From NCBI GenBank assembly GCA_030592465.1, contig JAUVJB010000080.1, positions 1 through 11,814 of the forward strand: a stretch of 11,814 bases of DNA. Reading direction: 5' to 3'. The notes below the pieces were generated by a model. It searched no databases. It was not told the DNA's origin and worked only from the letters and a program-made list of their open reading frames with translations. This document shows positions 1-7,229 of this stretch, in pieces. The position numbers and the translations under genes are program-made. The stretch is from Bacteroidota bacterium (lineage in GTDB: Bacteria > Bacteroidota > Bacteroidia > Bacteroidales > B39-G9). Position 1 is the stretch's first letter. Each line of letters opens with the position of its first letter.

Positions 1-1354
1 CACCGCCGTCATGGTCTGTATCGTGATACCAATCAATTGTATAACTTACATTTGATATTTCAGTGTCTGATTCATCTTTTAGAACAATGGTGGTGCCTGC
101 ATTAGTCAATGCTGTAGAACTTATTAAAGCTAAGGTATTTCCAAATTGTATTAAACTATCGTAAGCATTTGATGAACAGATGATTAAAAAACTATCGGGT
201 TTAATAACAATGTTTGGAAAAGTTTTAATACTACTGCCAATACATAAAGACCAGTCAGTTAAATCAACATTATATTCGGAATTATTAAAAATTTCGAGAT
301 ACTCATATTCAGGTAATCCGACAACAGGATTTGGGTCAGCCATTATTTCGTTTATAACAACATCGCCATAAGTTACAGGTACAGAATATGAAAAATTATA
401 AGATACACTATCCATATGCATGCCATCAAGGTCTTTAACACTATCGACAATTAAGGTATAATCATCAGTTACCATTTTGGAAACAGATAAAGTAACTAAA
501 GTATCGGAACTGCTTAAAGTAGCACTGTTAATTGTAATATCAGCAGTTGTAGCAGGGATAATAGAATAATTCGAAACTGTTTCAGCACTTGTTTGTTCCA
601 CCTTTTCTGAAAAGGCAACATTTAAAGTTGTATCATTAACTGTTTCAACATTCATAATTATTGGTGCTTGCGACAAATTAAAGTCATCAAACCAAAGTTT
701 TCTATCGGCAGATGAAGTATATTCATAATAGAGACCAAAATAATTAGAATTAATAAAATCGGAATTAACAGCAGTACCTCTACTAATTAAATTATCGAAT
801 CCTCCATCAATATCAACTTTCAAATTCCACGTTCCGGCAGAAGTTCGGGTTATTTCAAAACCGGCAGAAGTTGATATGCCAACACTATCTTCCCAGTCAA
901 TGTTAGTTTTAATAAGTTCAGCAGCTGAGCCGGAAGTAATTTTCCATAGTCTAAGGGTATCATCAGAACCTGTATAATTCACACCAACGAGGTAACCATT
1001 AATATTACTGTCGGGCGACATATAAGAAGCACTACTATCTGCAAAAAGAAATACACCCCAATTATTACCACTTGAAGGGGCATATCCATGTTTCACTTGA
1101 AAAAACCATGTTGTTGTTCCTTCGCCAATATTTAAAGAAGTTATATTATAAGAAATTTGATCGTGATCAGCAATAGTGCTATCATAAACATGATGTAAAG
1201 AATAACTACCTGTTATCGGGTTAATGTCTGATGCTGCCCATCTGCCAACAGTACTCTCTGTCCAGCCCGAGATATCACCATCTTCAAAATTATCAGAAAC
1301 CTGGGCATTCAAACAAAAAGGGAAGAATATTAAAAAAATAATTAGTTTTTTCAT
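1..1354 (-). CDS. Secreted lamin-tail-domain surface protein, C-terminus beyond window
   Basis: The frame is open from an ATG at 1354 to the left edge (451 complete codons, no stop), so this is the N-terminal part of a larger protein. Residues 1-17 are a clear signal peptide (MKK, then a hydrophobic stretch ending LNA, predicted cleavage before Q18). Residues about 20-225 look like a concanavalin/LamG-type beta-sandwich (opening DNFEDGDISGW). Residues about 229-325 look like a bacterial Ig-like Big_5 domain (NDTTLNVAFSEKV, then YTLIVDSVKDLDG). From about 329 on is a lamin tail domain (VINEIMADPNP, YEYLEIFNNS, DLTDWSL, then WYHDTDHDGG at the edge). In Bacteroidota this architecture is typical of extracellular proteins exported by type IX secretion with a C-terminal sorting domain, which would lie outside the window. 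No catalytic motif is visible; an adhesive or carbohydrate-binding role is inference. Gene call confident, function uncertain. Confidence 0.85.
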   Translation of the reverse strand, partial: MKKLIIFLIFFPFCLNAQVSDNFEDGDISGWTESTVGRWAASDINPITGSYSLHHVYDSTIADHDQISYNITSLNIGEGTTTWFFQVKHGYAPSSGNNWGVFLFADSSASYMSPDSNINGYLVGVNYTGSDDTLRLWKITSGSAAELIKTNIDWEDSVGISTSAGFEITRTSAGTWNLKVDIDGGFDNLISRGTAVNSDFINSNYFGLYYEYTSSADRKLWFDDFNLSQAPIIMNVETVNDTTLNVAFSEKVEQTSAETVSNYSIIPATTADITINSATLSSSDTLVTLSVSKMVTDDYTLIVDSVKDLDGMHMDSVSYNFSYSVPVTYGDVVINEIMADPNPVVGLPEYEYLEIFNNSEYNVDLTDWSLCIGSSIKTFPNIVIKPDSFLIICSSNAYDSLIQFGNTLALISSTALTNAGTTIVLKDESDTEISNVSYTIDWYHDTDHDGG

Positions 1355-1384
1355 TTTTATAAACGTTTTTACAATTAAAACATA

Positions 1385-1392
1385 TAATTTTG
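1385..1392 (+). promoter_or_regulatory. Putative -7 box for asd (TAnnTTTG)
   Basis: TAATTTTG matches the Bacteroidota -7 consensus TAnnTTTG exactly and ends 48 bases before the asd ATG, giving a leader of about 40 bases. No good TTTG -33 element is present; only a T-run at about 1366-1370 lies at the right distance. The box abuts the minus-strand promoter box (1392-1399), so the two divergent promoters occupy the same stretch. Confidence 0.45.
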
Positions 1393-1426
1393 AAAGATAC
1401 AAATATTTTTTTTCACATTTAACAAA
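1392..1426 (-). promoter_or_regulatory. Putative Bacteroidota-type promoter for the lamin-tail gene
   Basis: Read on the minus strand, TTTG (1426-1423) and TATCTTTC (1399-1392) are separated by 23 bases. The second box matches TAnnTTTG at all but the last base. It lies 37 bases upstream of the ATG at 1354, which fits a short leader. The spacer is slightly longer than the usual 19-21, so this is a moderate call. Confidence 0.4.
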
Positions 1427-1440
1427 AAAATATAATTAAA

Positions 1441-2436
1441 ATGAGAGTTGCTGTTGTCGGTGCTACCGGTTTGGTAGGCAGAAAAATGATTAAAGTGCTG
1501 GAAGAAAGGAATTTCCCCATATCAAATTTATTTCCTGTCGCATCAGAAAAATCAGTCGGAAAACAAATAACGTTTAAGGGAAAATACTTTAATGTTATTG
1601 ATATAAATCAAGCCATAGATAATCGTCCACATATAGCTCTTTTTTCGGCAGGTAGTGAAGTATCATTAAAATGGGCAAAAAAATTTGCCGAAGTTGGTAC
1701 AACAGTTATTGACAATTCGTCTGTCTGGCGTATGAACAAAAATATAAAGCTGATTGTACCCGAAATAAATGCAAATATTCTTACAAAAAAAGATAAAATT
1801 ATAGCAAATCCTAATTGTTCTACAATTCAAATGGTCCTTGTTTTGGCACCGCTTCATAAAAAATATAATATTAAAAGAATTGTTGTCTCAACCTATCAAT
1901 CGATAACAGGTACAGGAATAAAAGCTGTAAAACAATTAGAAAACGAAAGAAATAATATTAAAGGAGAAATGGCATACCCCTATCCTATTGACATGAATTG
2001 CATTCCTCATTGTGATGCATTTACTGAAAACGGATACACTAAAGAAGAAATGAAATTAGTTAATGAGACTAAAAAAATATTAAATGATAATGATATTAAA
2101 ATAACTTCAACAGCAGTAAGAGTACCTGCCACAGGCGGTCATTCGGAAGCCGTTAATATTGAATTTGAAAACGACTTTGATGTAAATGAAGTTATTGATA
2201 TACTTAATAATTCACAAGGCATTACTGTTCAAGATGATATTAAAAATAATATTTATCCAATGCCTATTTTTGCCCAAGGTAAAGATGATGTTTTTGTAGG
2301 TCGCATAAGGCGTGATTTTTCAAACAAAAACACTTTAAACTTATGGATTGTTGCCGATAATTTACGAAAAGGTGCAGCAACAAATGCTGTTCAAATAGCT
2401 GAATATTTAGTTAAAAATAAATTGGTTGCTTTTTAG
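1441..2436 (+). CDS. asd: Aspartate-semialdehyde dehydrogenase
   Basis: Full-length (331 aa), normal for the family. The cytoplasmic enzyme reduces beta-aspartyl phosphate to aspartate semialdehyde with NADPH, the branch point to lysine/diaminopimelate, threonine and methionine. Seen in the sequence: an N-terminal Rossmann motif GATGLVG (7-13); SAGSEVS (69-75); the catalytic cysteine C126 in NPNCST (124-129); the substrate-binding arginine and catalytic histidine region RVPATGGHSEA (227-237, H234); and the C-terminal NLRKGAATNAVQIAEYLV (307-324). The start is the ATG at 1441, in frame with the glycine-rich loop at the expected distance, behind an A/T-rich leader with no Shine-Dalgarno, which is usual for Bacteroidota. 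It is divergent from the lamin-tail gene and convergent with the DUF6588-like gene, so probably monocistronic. No lysC or dap gene is next to it here. Confidence 0.97.
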   Translation: MRVAVVGATGLVGRKMIKVLEERNFPISNLFPVASEKSVGKQITFKGKYFNVIDINQAIDNRPHIALFSAGSEVSLKWAKKFAEVGTTVIDNSSVWRMNKNIKLIVPEINANILTKKDKIIANPNCSTIQMVLVLAPLHKKYNIKRIVVSTYQSITGTGIKAVKQLENERNNIKGEMAYPYPIDMNCIPHCDAFTENGYTKEEMKLVNETKKILNDNDIKITSTAVRVPATGGHSEAVNIEFENDFDVNEVIDILNNSQGITVQDDIKNNIYPMPIFAQGKDDVFVGRIRRDFSNKNTLNLWIVADNLRKGAATNAVQIAEYLVKNKLVAF

Positions 2437-2485
2437 ATAATATTGTGGTTCTGTATGATTTAGAGTGGGTGAAAGAATAAAGTAA

Positions 2486-2604
2486 AAAGGCTAAAAGCTA
2501 AAGGCTAAAAAATTAAAGTATAAAGTAAAAAAAAAAAATATATAGAAAAAAATAATTTTGAAACACTTTTTACTTTTTACTTTAGCCTTTAGCTTTTAGC
2601 CTTT
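2486..2604. repeat. Long inverted repeat with 7-base internal phasing between convergent genes
   Basis: A 24-base arm at 2486-2509 (units AAAGGCT, AAAAGCT, AAAGGCT, AAA) is the exact reverse complement of 2581-2604. Inside it, a second pair, 2518-2531 against 2567-2580, extends the hairpin with one mismatch, leaving an 8-base bulge (2510-2517) and a central A-rich loop of about 35 bases. The right half reads as consecutive heptads: TTTTTAC twice, then TTTAGCC, TTTAGCT, TTTAGCC. It sits between the ends of asd (plus) and the DUF6588-like gene (minus), so it could act as a bidirectional transcription barrier. That role is inferred; the structure is seen directly. Confidence 0.8.
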
Positions 2605-2636
2605 ATAACCATTAATTATTGAGAACTTACAAAAAT

Positions 2637-3755
2637 CTATCTGAAACTAATACCAATACCTGCTGTTACCATTGAATAATCTGCATAAGTATAATCAACA
2701 TGAAATGTTACTAAAGTAAATTTTAAACGTGTACCAATGTTATAACGAGGTCGTGTAGCACCCTCAACATTATCAATTGACATGTTAATAGGGTCAGGTA
2801 TAACTTCGCTGTAACGAATTACTTTCTCTCCAAAGTAGTCTGCAGTCGGTGTTGTTTCAACAGCCAAAATAGGATAATTCCCTTTTAATTGTAAATCTGT
2901 TGAGGTAGAACTAATACCAACACCGGCATATACACAAATTACAGGTAAGTTAACAGATGCTAATAGATTAGCAGTATAGCTGGTAAAATTCAAATCAATT
3001 TCTTGGTTATCAAATGCTTGTGTTGTAACCAAATGGTAATCAACTCCCTCGGTGCCATAAATACTCGGTTGAAAACTAATATCGGCATTTGTTGATAATT
3101 TTGTGTAACCACCCATAACAGATAAATTCCAAATTGGTAAGGCTTTTAAGAAAGGTATCCATTGTTTCAAACTATGTTTAACCCCAACACCCCATAATCC
3201 CATTGAGGCATCACCTAATTTAACTGTTGGCATATAACGTGCCATAATCTCTGTTTTATAAAATAAACCAACTCCGGCTTTTATCATAGGTATAGGCAAA
3301 GCTCCAATACCTGTTCCTTTTGGCATTGTAAAATCGGCTAATTTGTATGTTTTTCCATTAAATTCTTTATTATATTCCAACTTTGAGCCATCTGTTCTTT
3401 TTCCTGCAGCTGTTGGTGTCATATTTTCACTGGGAGCGAAAGTTAAATTTTCTAAACCTAATTTGCTTATGTCAAATGTTTTATCGACAGCAGGAGCAAA
3501 AGCCATGCTTGTTGTTAATGTAACATCAAAACCTAACTTACTGTGTGGTTTTGCAGAGTTATACCAACCACCATTTAAGTCGGTTCCCAAAATATTTGCA
3601 TAAGGAGTTAAATACGCTTTAAATAATTTTTGTGCATCATCAGTTCCTCCTTGCATAAAATTTGCAATATCGTCAAATTGTGCAAAGGTGCTTGTTGCAA
3701 ATAGCCCTAATAAAAATATTAAAAATATCTTTTTCATTTGTATAATTTTTTTCAT
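2637..3755 (-). CDS. DUF6588-like predicted outer-membrane beta-barrel protein
   Basis: A 372-aa exported protein. Two starts are possible. The ATG at 3755 gives MKKIIQ before a second ATG at 3737, and the 3737 start (366 aa) gives a classic signal peptide, MKK plus LIFLLGLFATSTFA, with cleavage before Q20 of that form. I give the longer limit but favour 3737. The mature protein opens with FDDIANFMQGGTDDAQKLFKAYLTPY, then LNGGWYNSAKPHSKLGFDVT and FAPAVDKTFD, a pattern I recall from the uncharacterised DUF6588 family of Bacteroidota. Alternating short hydrophobic strands and the end YADYSMVTAGIGISFR suggest an outer-membrane beta-barrel. No enzymatic motif is seen. It lies 83 bases downstream of the MBL-fold gene on the same strand; no clear promoter box was found in that gap, so co-transcription is possible. 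Function unknown. Confidence 0.8.
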   Translation of the reverse strand: MKKIIQMKKIFLIFLLGLFATSTFAQFDDIANFMQGGTDDAQKLFKAYLTPYANILGTDLNGGWYNSAKPHSKLGFDVTLTTSMAFAPAVDKTFDISKLGLENLTFAPSENMTPTAAGKRTDGSKLEYNKEFNGKTYKLADFTMPKGTGIGALPIPMIKAGVGLFYKTEIMARYMPTVKLGDASMGLWGVGVKHSLKQWIPFLKALPIWNLSVMGGYTKLSTNADISFQPSIYGTEGVDYHLVTTQAFDNQEIDLNFTSYTANLLASVNLPVICVYAGVGISSTSTDLQLKGNYPILAVETTPTADYFGEKVIRYSEVIPDPINMSIDNVEGATRPRYNIGTRLKFTLVTFHVDYTYADYSMVTAGIGISFR

Positions 3756-3838
3756 GTTAATAAAATTTAATTTATAAAAAATTCACACTACTAAATTAGA
3801 ATAATTAGTTAGAAAAAAAAAATTATTAGTGTAATAGA

Positions 3839-4687
3839 TTAATTTATTTGTAAAAAGTTTGATAAAATAAAAACATCGTTTTCACGTATCCCCTTTATAG
3901 TATCTTTAACGGTACAACACTCATTATATAAATCGTGTTCAAAAAACAAAATGTAATTATTTTTTTCAGCTTCATTTAAAAACTCTTGTTTTTCTTTTAA
4001 AGTATCGAGAGGGAACAAATCATAACTGGAAATATATGATAAAGGTATGTTTGCAACAACAGGTATTAAATCACCGACAAAAACAAGCGTTTTCCCATTA
4101 TAATTAATAAACGGAATAACTTGTCCGACAGTATGTCCGTTATAAAGTTTAACTTTAATATTCGGAAATAAATCTGTATTTTCATCAATAAAATTTAACT
4201 TAGCTTTTTCATACATTGGCAGAAGATTTTCTATCAGATAAGCAGGAGCTTCTCTTTTATTGGGATTTATTGCCCAATCCCATTGCTGTTTACTTGTGTG
4301 ATAAATTGCATTTTTAAAAGTAAGCTCAAGTTCGTTTTTTGAATTATATTTAACCCCGCCGCCACAATGGTCAAAATGTAAATGTGTTAAAATAACATCG
4401 GTAATATCATCACAAGTAAAACCATTTTTATTTAATGATTTTTCTAATGTATCATCACCATTCAAATAATAATGCGAAAAAAATTTCTCATCTTGCTTGT
4501 TACCGCAGCCATTATCAATCAAAATCTTTTTCTTGCCATCAACAACCAACAAACAACGCATAGAACAGTTGCATAAATTATTTTCGTCGGCAGGATATTT
4601 TTTTTGCCACAATGTTTTTGGTACAACACCAAACATGGCACCACCATCTACTTTAAAATTGCCTGTTTCTATTTTATATAATTTCAT
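3839..4687 (-). CDS. MBL-fold metallo-hydrolase
   Basis: A 282-aa cytoplasmic protein (no signal peptide) of the metallo-beta-lactamase superfamily. The dinuclear metal set is complete: H102, H104, D106 and H107 in THLHFDHCGG, then H185 in NGHTVGQ, D206 in VFVGD and H251 in FFEHD. LIDNGCG (57-62) precedes the first motif as expected. Overall layout and length resemble the YtnP/AHL-lactonase-like group, so a lactone or ester hydrolase is plausible, but the substrate cannot be read from sequence. Several cysteines cluster at 39, 41 and 45. The ATG at 4687 gives the normal N-terminus. The gene is divergent from folC across about 190 bases, with the DUF6588-like gene next downstream. Family sure, reaction unknown. 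Confidence 0.9.
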   Translation of the reverse strand: MKLYKIETGNFKVDGGAMFGVVPKTLWQKKYPADENNLCNCSMRCLLVVDGKKKILIDNGCGNKQDEKFFSHYYLNGDDTLEKSLNKNGFTCDDITDVILTHLHFDHCGGGVKYNSKNELELTFKNAIYHTSKQQWDWAINPNKREAPAYLIENLLPMYEKAKLNFIDENTDLFPNIKVKLYNGHTVGQVIPFINYNGKTLVFVGDLIPVVANIPLSYISSYDLFPLDTLKEKQEFLNEAEKNNYILFFEHDLYNECCTVKDTIKGIRENDVFILSNFLQIN

Positions 4688-4832
4688 ATGTTTGTATTTT
4701 GTAATTATTTGATATTTAGTTATTTATTTCAAGTACTCATGATTAATGGTTAACTTTGGTATAAAGTAATGCCACTTTTGATAAAAAAATAATTTAATTG
4801 CACTCATTATATAAAATATTGATACTTAAGAT

Positions 4833-4840
4833 TAATTTTG
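4833..4840 (+). promoter_or_regulatory. Putative -7 box for folC (TAnnTTTG)
   Basis: TAATTTTG matches TAnnTTTG exactly and ends 37 bases before the ATG at 4878, implying a leader of about 30 bases. No TTTG -33 element is seen at the usual distance. The box supports 4878, rather than the upstream TTG at 4866, as the start. Confidence 0.45.
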
Positions 4841-4877
4841 CAATTAAAAAATAAAAGCAAATTTATTGCAATATAAA

Positions 4878-6167
4878 ATGAAATACAAAAAAACTTTAGA
4901 ATTCCTGTTCAGTCAACTGCCAATGTATCAAAGAATAGGCAAAGCCGCTTATAAATCCGACTTAAACAACACTCTGGCATTAGATAAATATTTTGATCAT
5001 CCTCATAAAAAATTTAAAACAATACATGTTGCAGGCACAAACGGAAAAGGTTCTGTTTCGCATTGTCTTGCTGCCATATTGCAAACGGCAGCTTATAAGG
5101 TTGGTTTATATACTTCGCCTCATCTAAAAGATTTTAGAGAAAGAATAAAAATCAATGGCAATAAAATTCCCGAAAAGTATATAATAAGTTTCGTTGAGCA
5201 AAATCAAAACATAATCAAAAAAATCAAACCTTCGTTTTTTGAAATTACCGTTGCAATGGCATTTGACTATTTTGCCAAAGAGGAAGTTGATATTGCTGTA
5301 ATTGAAGTTGGTATGGGCGGCAGGTTAGATTCCACCAATATTATTAATCCTATTGTGTCAATTATAACAAATATCAGCCTCGACCACACTCAATTTCTAG
5401 GCGATACAATTGAAAAAATTGCTTATGAAAAAGCAGGTATTATAAAACAAAATATTCCTGTTGTGATTGGAGAAACACAAAAATTTTCAAAACAAGTATT
5501 TGTAAATAAAGCAAATAGTGTAAATACTAAAATATATTTTGCCGACAATACATATTCTATCGACTATTCTATGTTATCAACTGATAATAAACAAGTATTC
5601 AATATTTTAAAAAACAGTGAAATAATCTATAAAAATTTGGAAGTTGATTTGTTAGGACTATATCAAAAGAAAAATATAATTACTGTTTTACAAACTATAG
5701 ATATCATTAAAGACAAAGGGATTAATATTAATTCAGAAAACATATATACCGGTCTTAAAAATGCAAGTAAGATAACCGGATTACTCGGCAGGTGGCAAAT
5801 ACTCGGCAATAATCCTTTAATAGTATGCGATACCGGTCATAATGTTGATAGTATAAAAAATGTTGTTTATCAAATTAAGAATACAGCATTTAAACAACTT
5901 CATATTGTAATGGGTTTTGTTAATGATAAAAATATTGATGAAATTTTATCACTCATGCCAAAAGATGCAACATATTATTTTACACGTGCAAACATTCCAA
6001 GAGCATTAGACGAAAATATTTTATCAGATAAAGCTATTGCAAAAGGATTGCACGGAGAACAATATCACACAGTAGAAGAAGCCTTTAATACAGCAAAAAA
6101 AAATACAAATAAAGATGATTTAATTTTTATTGGCGGTAGTAATTTTATTGTTGCTGAGGTTGTGTAG
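4878..6167 (+). CDS. folC: Bifunctional folylpolyglutamate synthase / dihydrofolate synthase
   Basis: From the ATG at 4878 the protein has 429 aa, normal for FolC. An in-frame TTG at 4866 would add four residues (the M at 4866 is a TTG), but the ATG start MKYKKTLEFLFSQLPMYQR matches the usual family N-terminus and fits the promoter position. The enzyme adds glutamate to dihydropteroate and to folates, using ATP. Visible Mur-ligase features: P-loop HVAGTNGKGSVSH (50-62); YTSPHL (78-83); EVGMGGRLDSTN (143-154); NISLDHTQFLG (165-175); the carbamylated-lysine region YEKAGIIK (183-190, K185); GRWQ (304-307); DTGHN (318-322), where many homologues have DGAHN; and C-terminal GGSNFIVAEVV. The gene is alone on its strand, divergent from the MBL gene and followed by a repeat-rich spacer and the ChaN-like gene with its own promoter. 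Confidence 0.95.
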   Translation: MKYKKTLEFLFSQLPMYQRIGKAAYKSDLNNTLALDKYFDHPHKKFKTIHVAGTNGKGSVSHCLAAILQTAAYKVGLYTSPHLKDFRERIKINGNKIPEKYIISFVEQNQNIIKKIKPSFFEITVAMAFDYFAKEEVDIAVIEVGMGGRLDSTNIINPIVSIITNISLDHTQFLGDTIEKIAYEKAGIIKQNIPVVIGETQKFSKQVFVNKANSVNTKIYFADNTYSIDYSMLSTDNKQVFNILKNSEIIYKNLEVDLLGLYQKKNIITVLQTIDIIKDKGININSENIYTGLKNASKITGLLGRWQILGNNPLIVCDTGHNVDSIKNVVYQIKNTAFKQLHIVMGFVNDKNIDEILSLMPKDATYYFTRANIPRALDENILSDKAIAKGLHGEQYHTVEEAFNTAKKNTNKDDLIFIGGSNFIVAEVV

Positions 6168-6168
6168 A

Positions 6169-6195
6169 CACGAATTTCACGAATTAACACGAATT
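6169..6195. repeat. Triple CACGAATT direct repeat just after folC
   Basis: The octamer CACGAATT occurs at 6169-6176, 6178-6185 and 6188-6195, spaced 9 and 10 bases, starting one base after the folC stop codon. I recall similar repeats of this kind in Bacteroidota intergenic regions. No function is evident. Confidence 0.7.
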
Positions 6196-6196
6196 T

Positions 6197-6255
6197 GTCA
6201 TTAATAGTCATTGAACAACAAATGACGTGAAACAAATGACTGCGAAGCAAATGAC
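6197..6255. repeat. CAAATGAC tandem repeat with facing GTCATT copies
   Basis: CAAATGAC occurs at 6219-6226, 6233-6240 and 6248-6255 (period 14-15, with related linkers GTGAAA and TGCGAAG). The inverse hexamer GTCATT occurs at 6197-6202 and 6207-6212, so several alternative short hairpins can form. No T-run follows them, so this is not a canonical terminator for folC. Confidence 0.65.
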
Positions 6256-6269
6256 GATAAATTCAAAAC

Positions 6270-6304
6270 AAACATTAAACATTAAACTTTAAACTTTAAA
6301 CTTT
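6270..6304. repeat. Five-unit heptad repeat (AAACATT/AAACTTT)
   Basis: Units AAACATT (6270-6276, 6277-6283) and AAACTTT (6284-6290, 6291-6297, 6298-6304) follow without gaps and end at a T-run just upstream of the next promoter box. The array covers the position where a -33 element would be expected, so copy-number change could alter expression of the next gene; that is speculation. Confidence 0.7.
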
Positions 6305-6309
6305 TTTTT

Positions 6310-6317
6310 TACCTTTG
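6310..6317 (+). promoter_or_regulatory. Putative -7 box for the ChaN-like gene (TAnnTTTG)
   Basis: TACCTTTG is an exact TAnnTTTG match. It ends 36 bases before the ATG at 6354, giving a leader of about 30 bases. It overlaps the in-frame TTG at 6315, so that TTG could not be on the transcript. The -33 position falls in the heptad array and has no clear TTTG. Confidence 0.55.
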
Positions 6318-6353
6318 AATAAATCTTTGTTATTAATCTTAAAAAAATTCAAC

Positions 6354-7229
6354 ATGAAAACAAAATCGTTAATTATCTTATTAAGTTTATTTAGTTTTAT
6401 ATTATTATCGTTTAAAAATGACAAGCCGGCATACCAGCTATATGATAAACAAGGTAATCAAATAGTTTATTCAGAAATGATTAACAAAATAAAAGATGCT
6501 GATATAGTATTCTTCGGCGAGTTGCATGATAATCCTATATCACATTGGATGGAGAAACAAGTTACTCAAGACTTATATCAACAACGAAAAAATGATTTAA
6601 TATTAGGTGCTGAAATGTTTGAAGCAGATAATCAACTAATTCTCAATGAATATCTTAATGGATATAGTAATACTAAAACATTTGAAGAAGAAGCAAGATT
6701 ATGGCCAAATTACAAAACCGATTATAAGCCTTTGGTTGAATTTGCAAAAGAAAAAAAAATAAAATTTATTGCTACAAACATTCCTCGTCGCTATGCTTCT
6801 CTTGTTCATAAAAAAGGATTTGAGGGAATTAACGATTTATCTGCTGAAGCAAAAAAACATATAGCCCCACTTCCAATAAATTATGATCCAAATGTAAATT
6901 GCTATAAACAAATGATGAATATGGGCGGAACTATGCAAGCACACATAAACAAAAATTTTCCAAAAGCACAAGCTATTAAAGATGCTACTATGGCTTATTT
7001 CATTTTAAAAAATTGGCAGAAAGGCAAAGTATTTATTCATTATAACGGGAGTTATCACTCAGATAATTTTGAAGGAATAGTTTGGCATCTAAAGCAACAA
7101 AACAAAAACTTAAACATTGTTACAATTACTACTGTATTACAAAACAAAGTAGAGACTTTGGAAGATGAATATAAAAACACAGCAGACTATATTTTTTGTG
7201 TGCCTGAAGATATGACAAGAACATATTAA
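6354..7229 (+). CDS. ChaN-like secreted or lipid-face haem-binding-fold protein
   Basis: The start is placed at the ATG at 6354 (291 aa). The longer open frame begins with a TTG at 6315 that lies inside the promoter box and would put 13 extra residues before a normal signal sequence. Residues 1-21 (MKTKSLIILLSLFSFILLSF) form an export signal or membrane anchor; no lipobox cysteine or clear AxA site is visible. The rest matches the ChaN/Tiki-type family (PF04187, sometimes called cofactor/haem-binding): VFFGELHDNPISH (52-64), LGAEMFEADNQ (84-94), LWPNYKTDYKPLVEFAKE (116-133), ATNIPRRYA (140-148) and FIHYNGSYHSDNFEGI (227-242). H58, E88, H229 and H235 are candidate ligands by family resemblance. 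Campylobacter ChaN binds haem; whether this protein does is unknown. No iron-uptake gene is adjacent. It is convergent with alaS. Confidence 0.85.
   Translation: MKTKSLIILLSLFSFILLSFKNDKPAYQLYDKQGNQIVYSEMINKIKDADIVFFGELHDNPISHWMEKQVTQDLYQQRKNDLILGAEMFEADNQLILNEYLNGYSNTKTFEEEARLWPNYKTDYKPLVEFAKEKKIKFIATNIPRRYASLVHKKGFEGINDLSAEAKKHIAPLPINYDPNVNCYKQMMNMGGTMQAHINKNFPKAQAIKDATMAYFILKNWQKGKVFIHYNGSYHSDNFEGIVWHLKQQNKNLNIVTITTVLQNKVETLEDEYKNTADYIFCVPEDMTRTY

Noticed and set aside
180..371. 63-codon plus-strand frame at the left end
   Set aside because: It is antisense to the continuous lamin-tail reading frame, which has recognisable domains.
3756..3838. Terminator between the MBL and DUF6588-like genes
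   Set aside because: The possible stem (CACTAATAATT against AATTTAGTAGTG) has several mismatches and no T-run after it.
4858..4865. Minus-strand TAAATTTG as promoter of the MBL gene
   Set aside because: It matches TAnnTTTG but lies about 170 bases from the MBL start, far beyond the short leaders seen elsewhere, and such a match is easily found by chance in A/T-rich DNA.
6169..6304. CRISPR-like array after folC
   Set aside because: Repeats are only 6-8 bases with 1-7 base linkers, of three different types, and there is no cas gene. They are simple tandem repeats.
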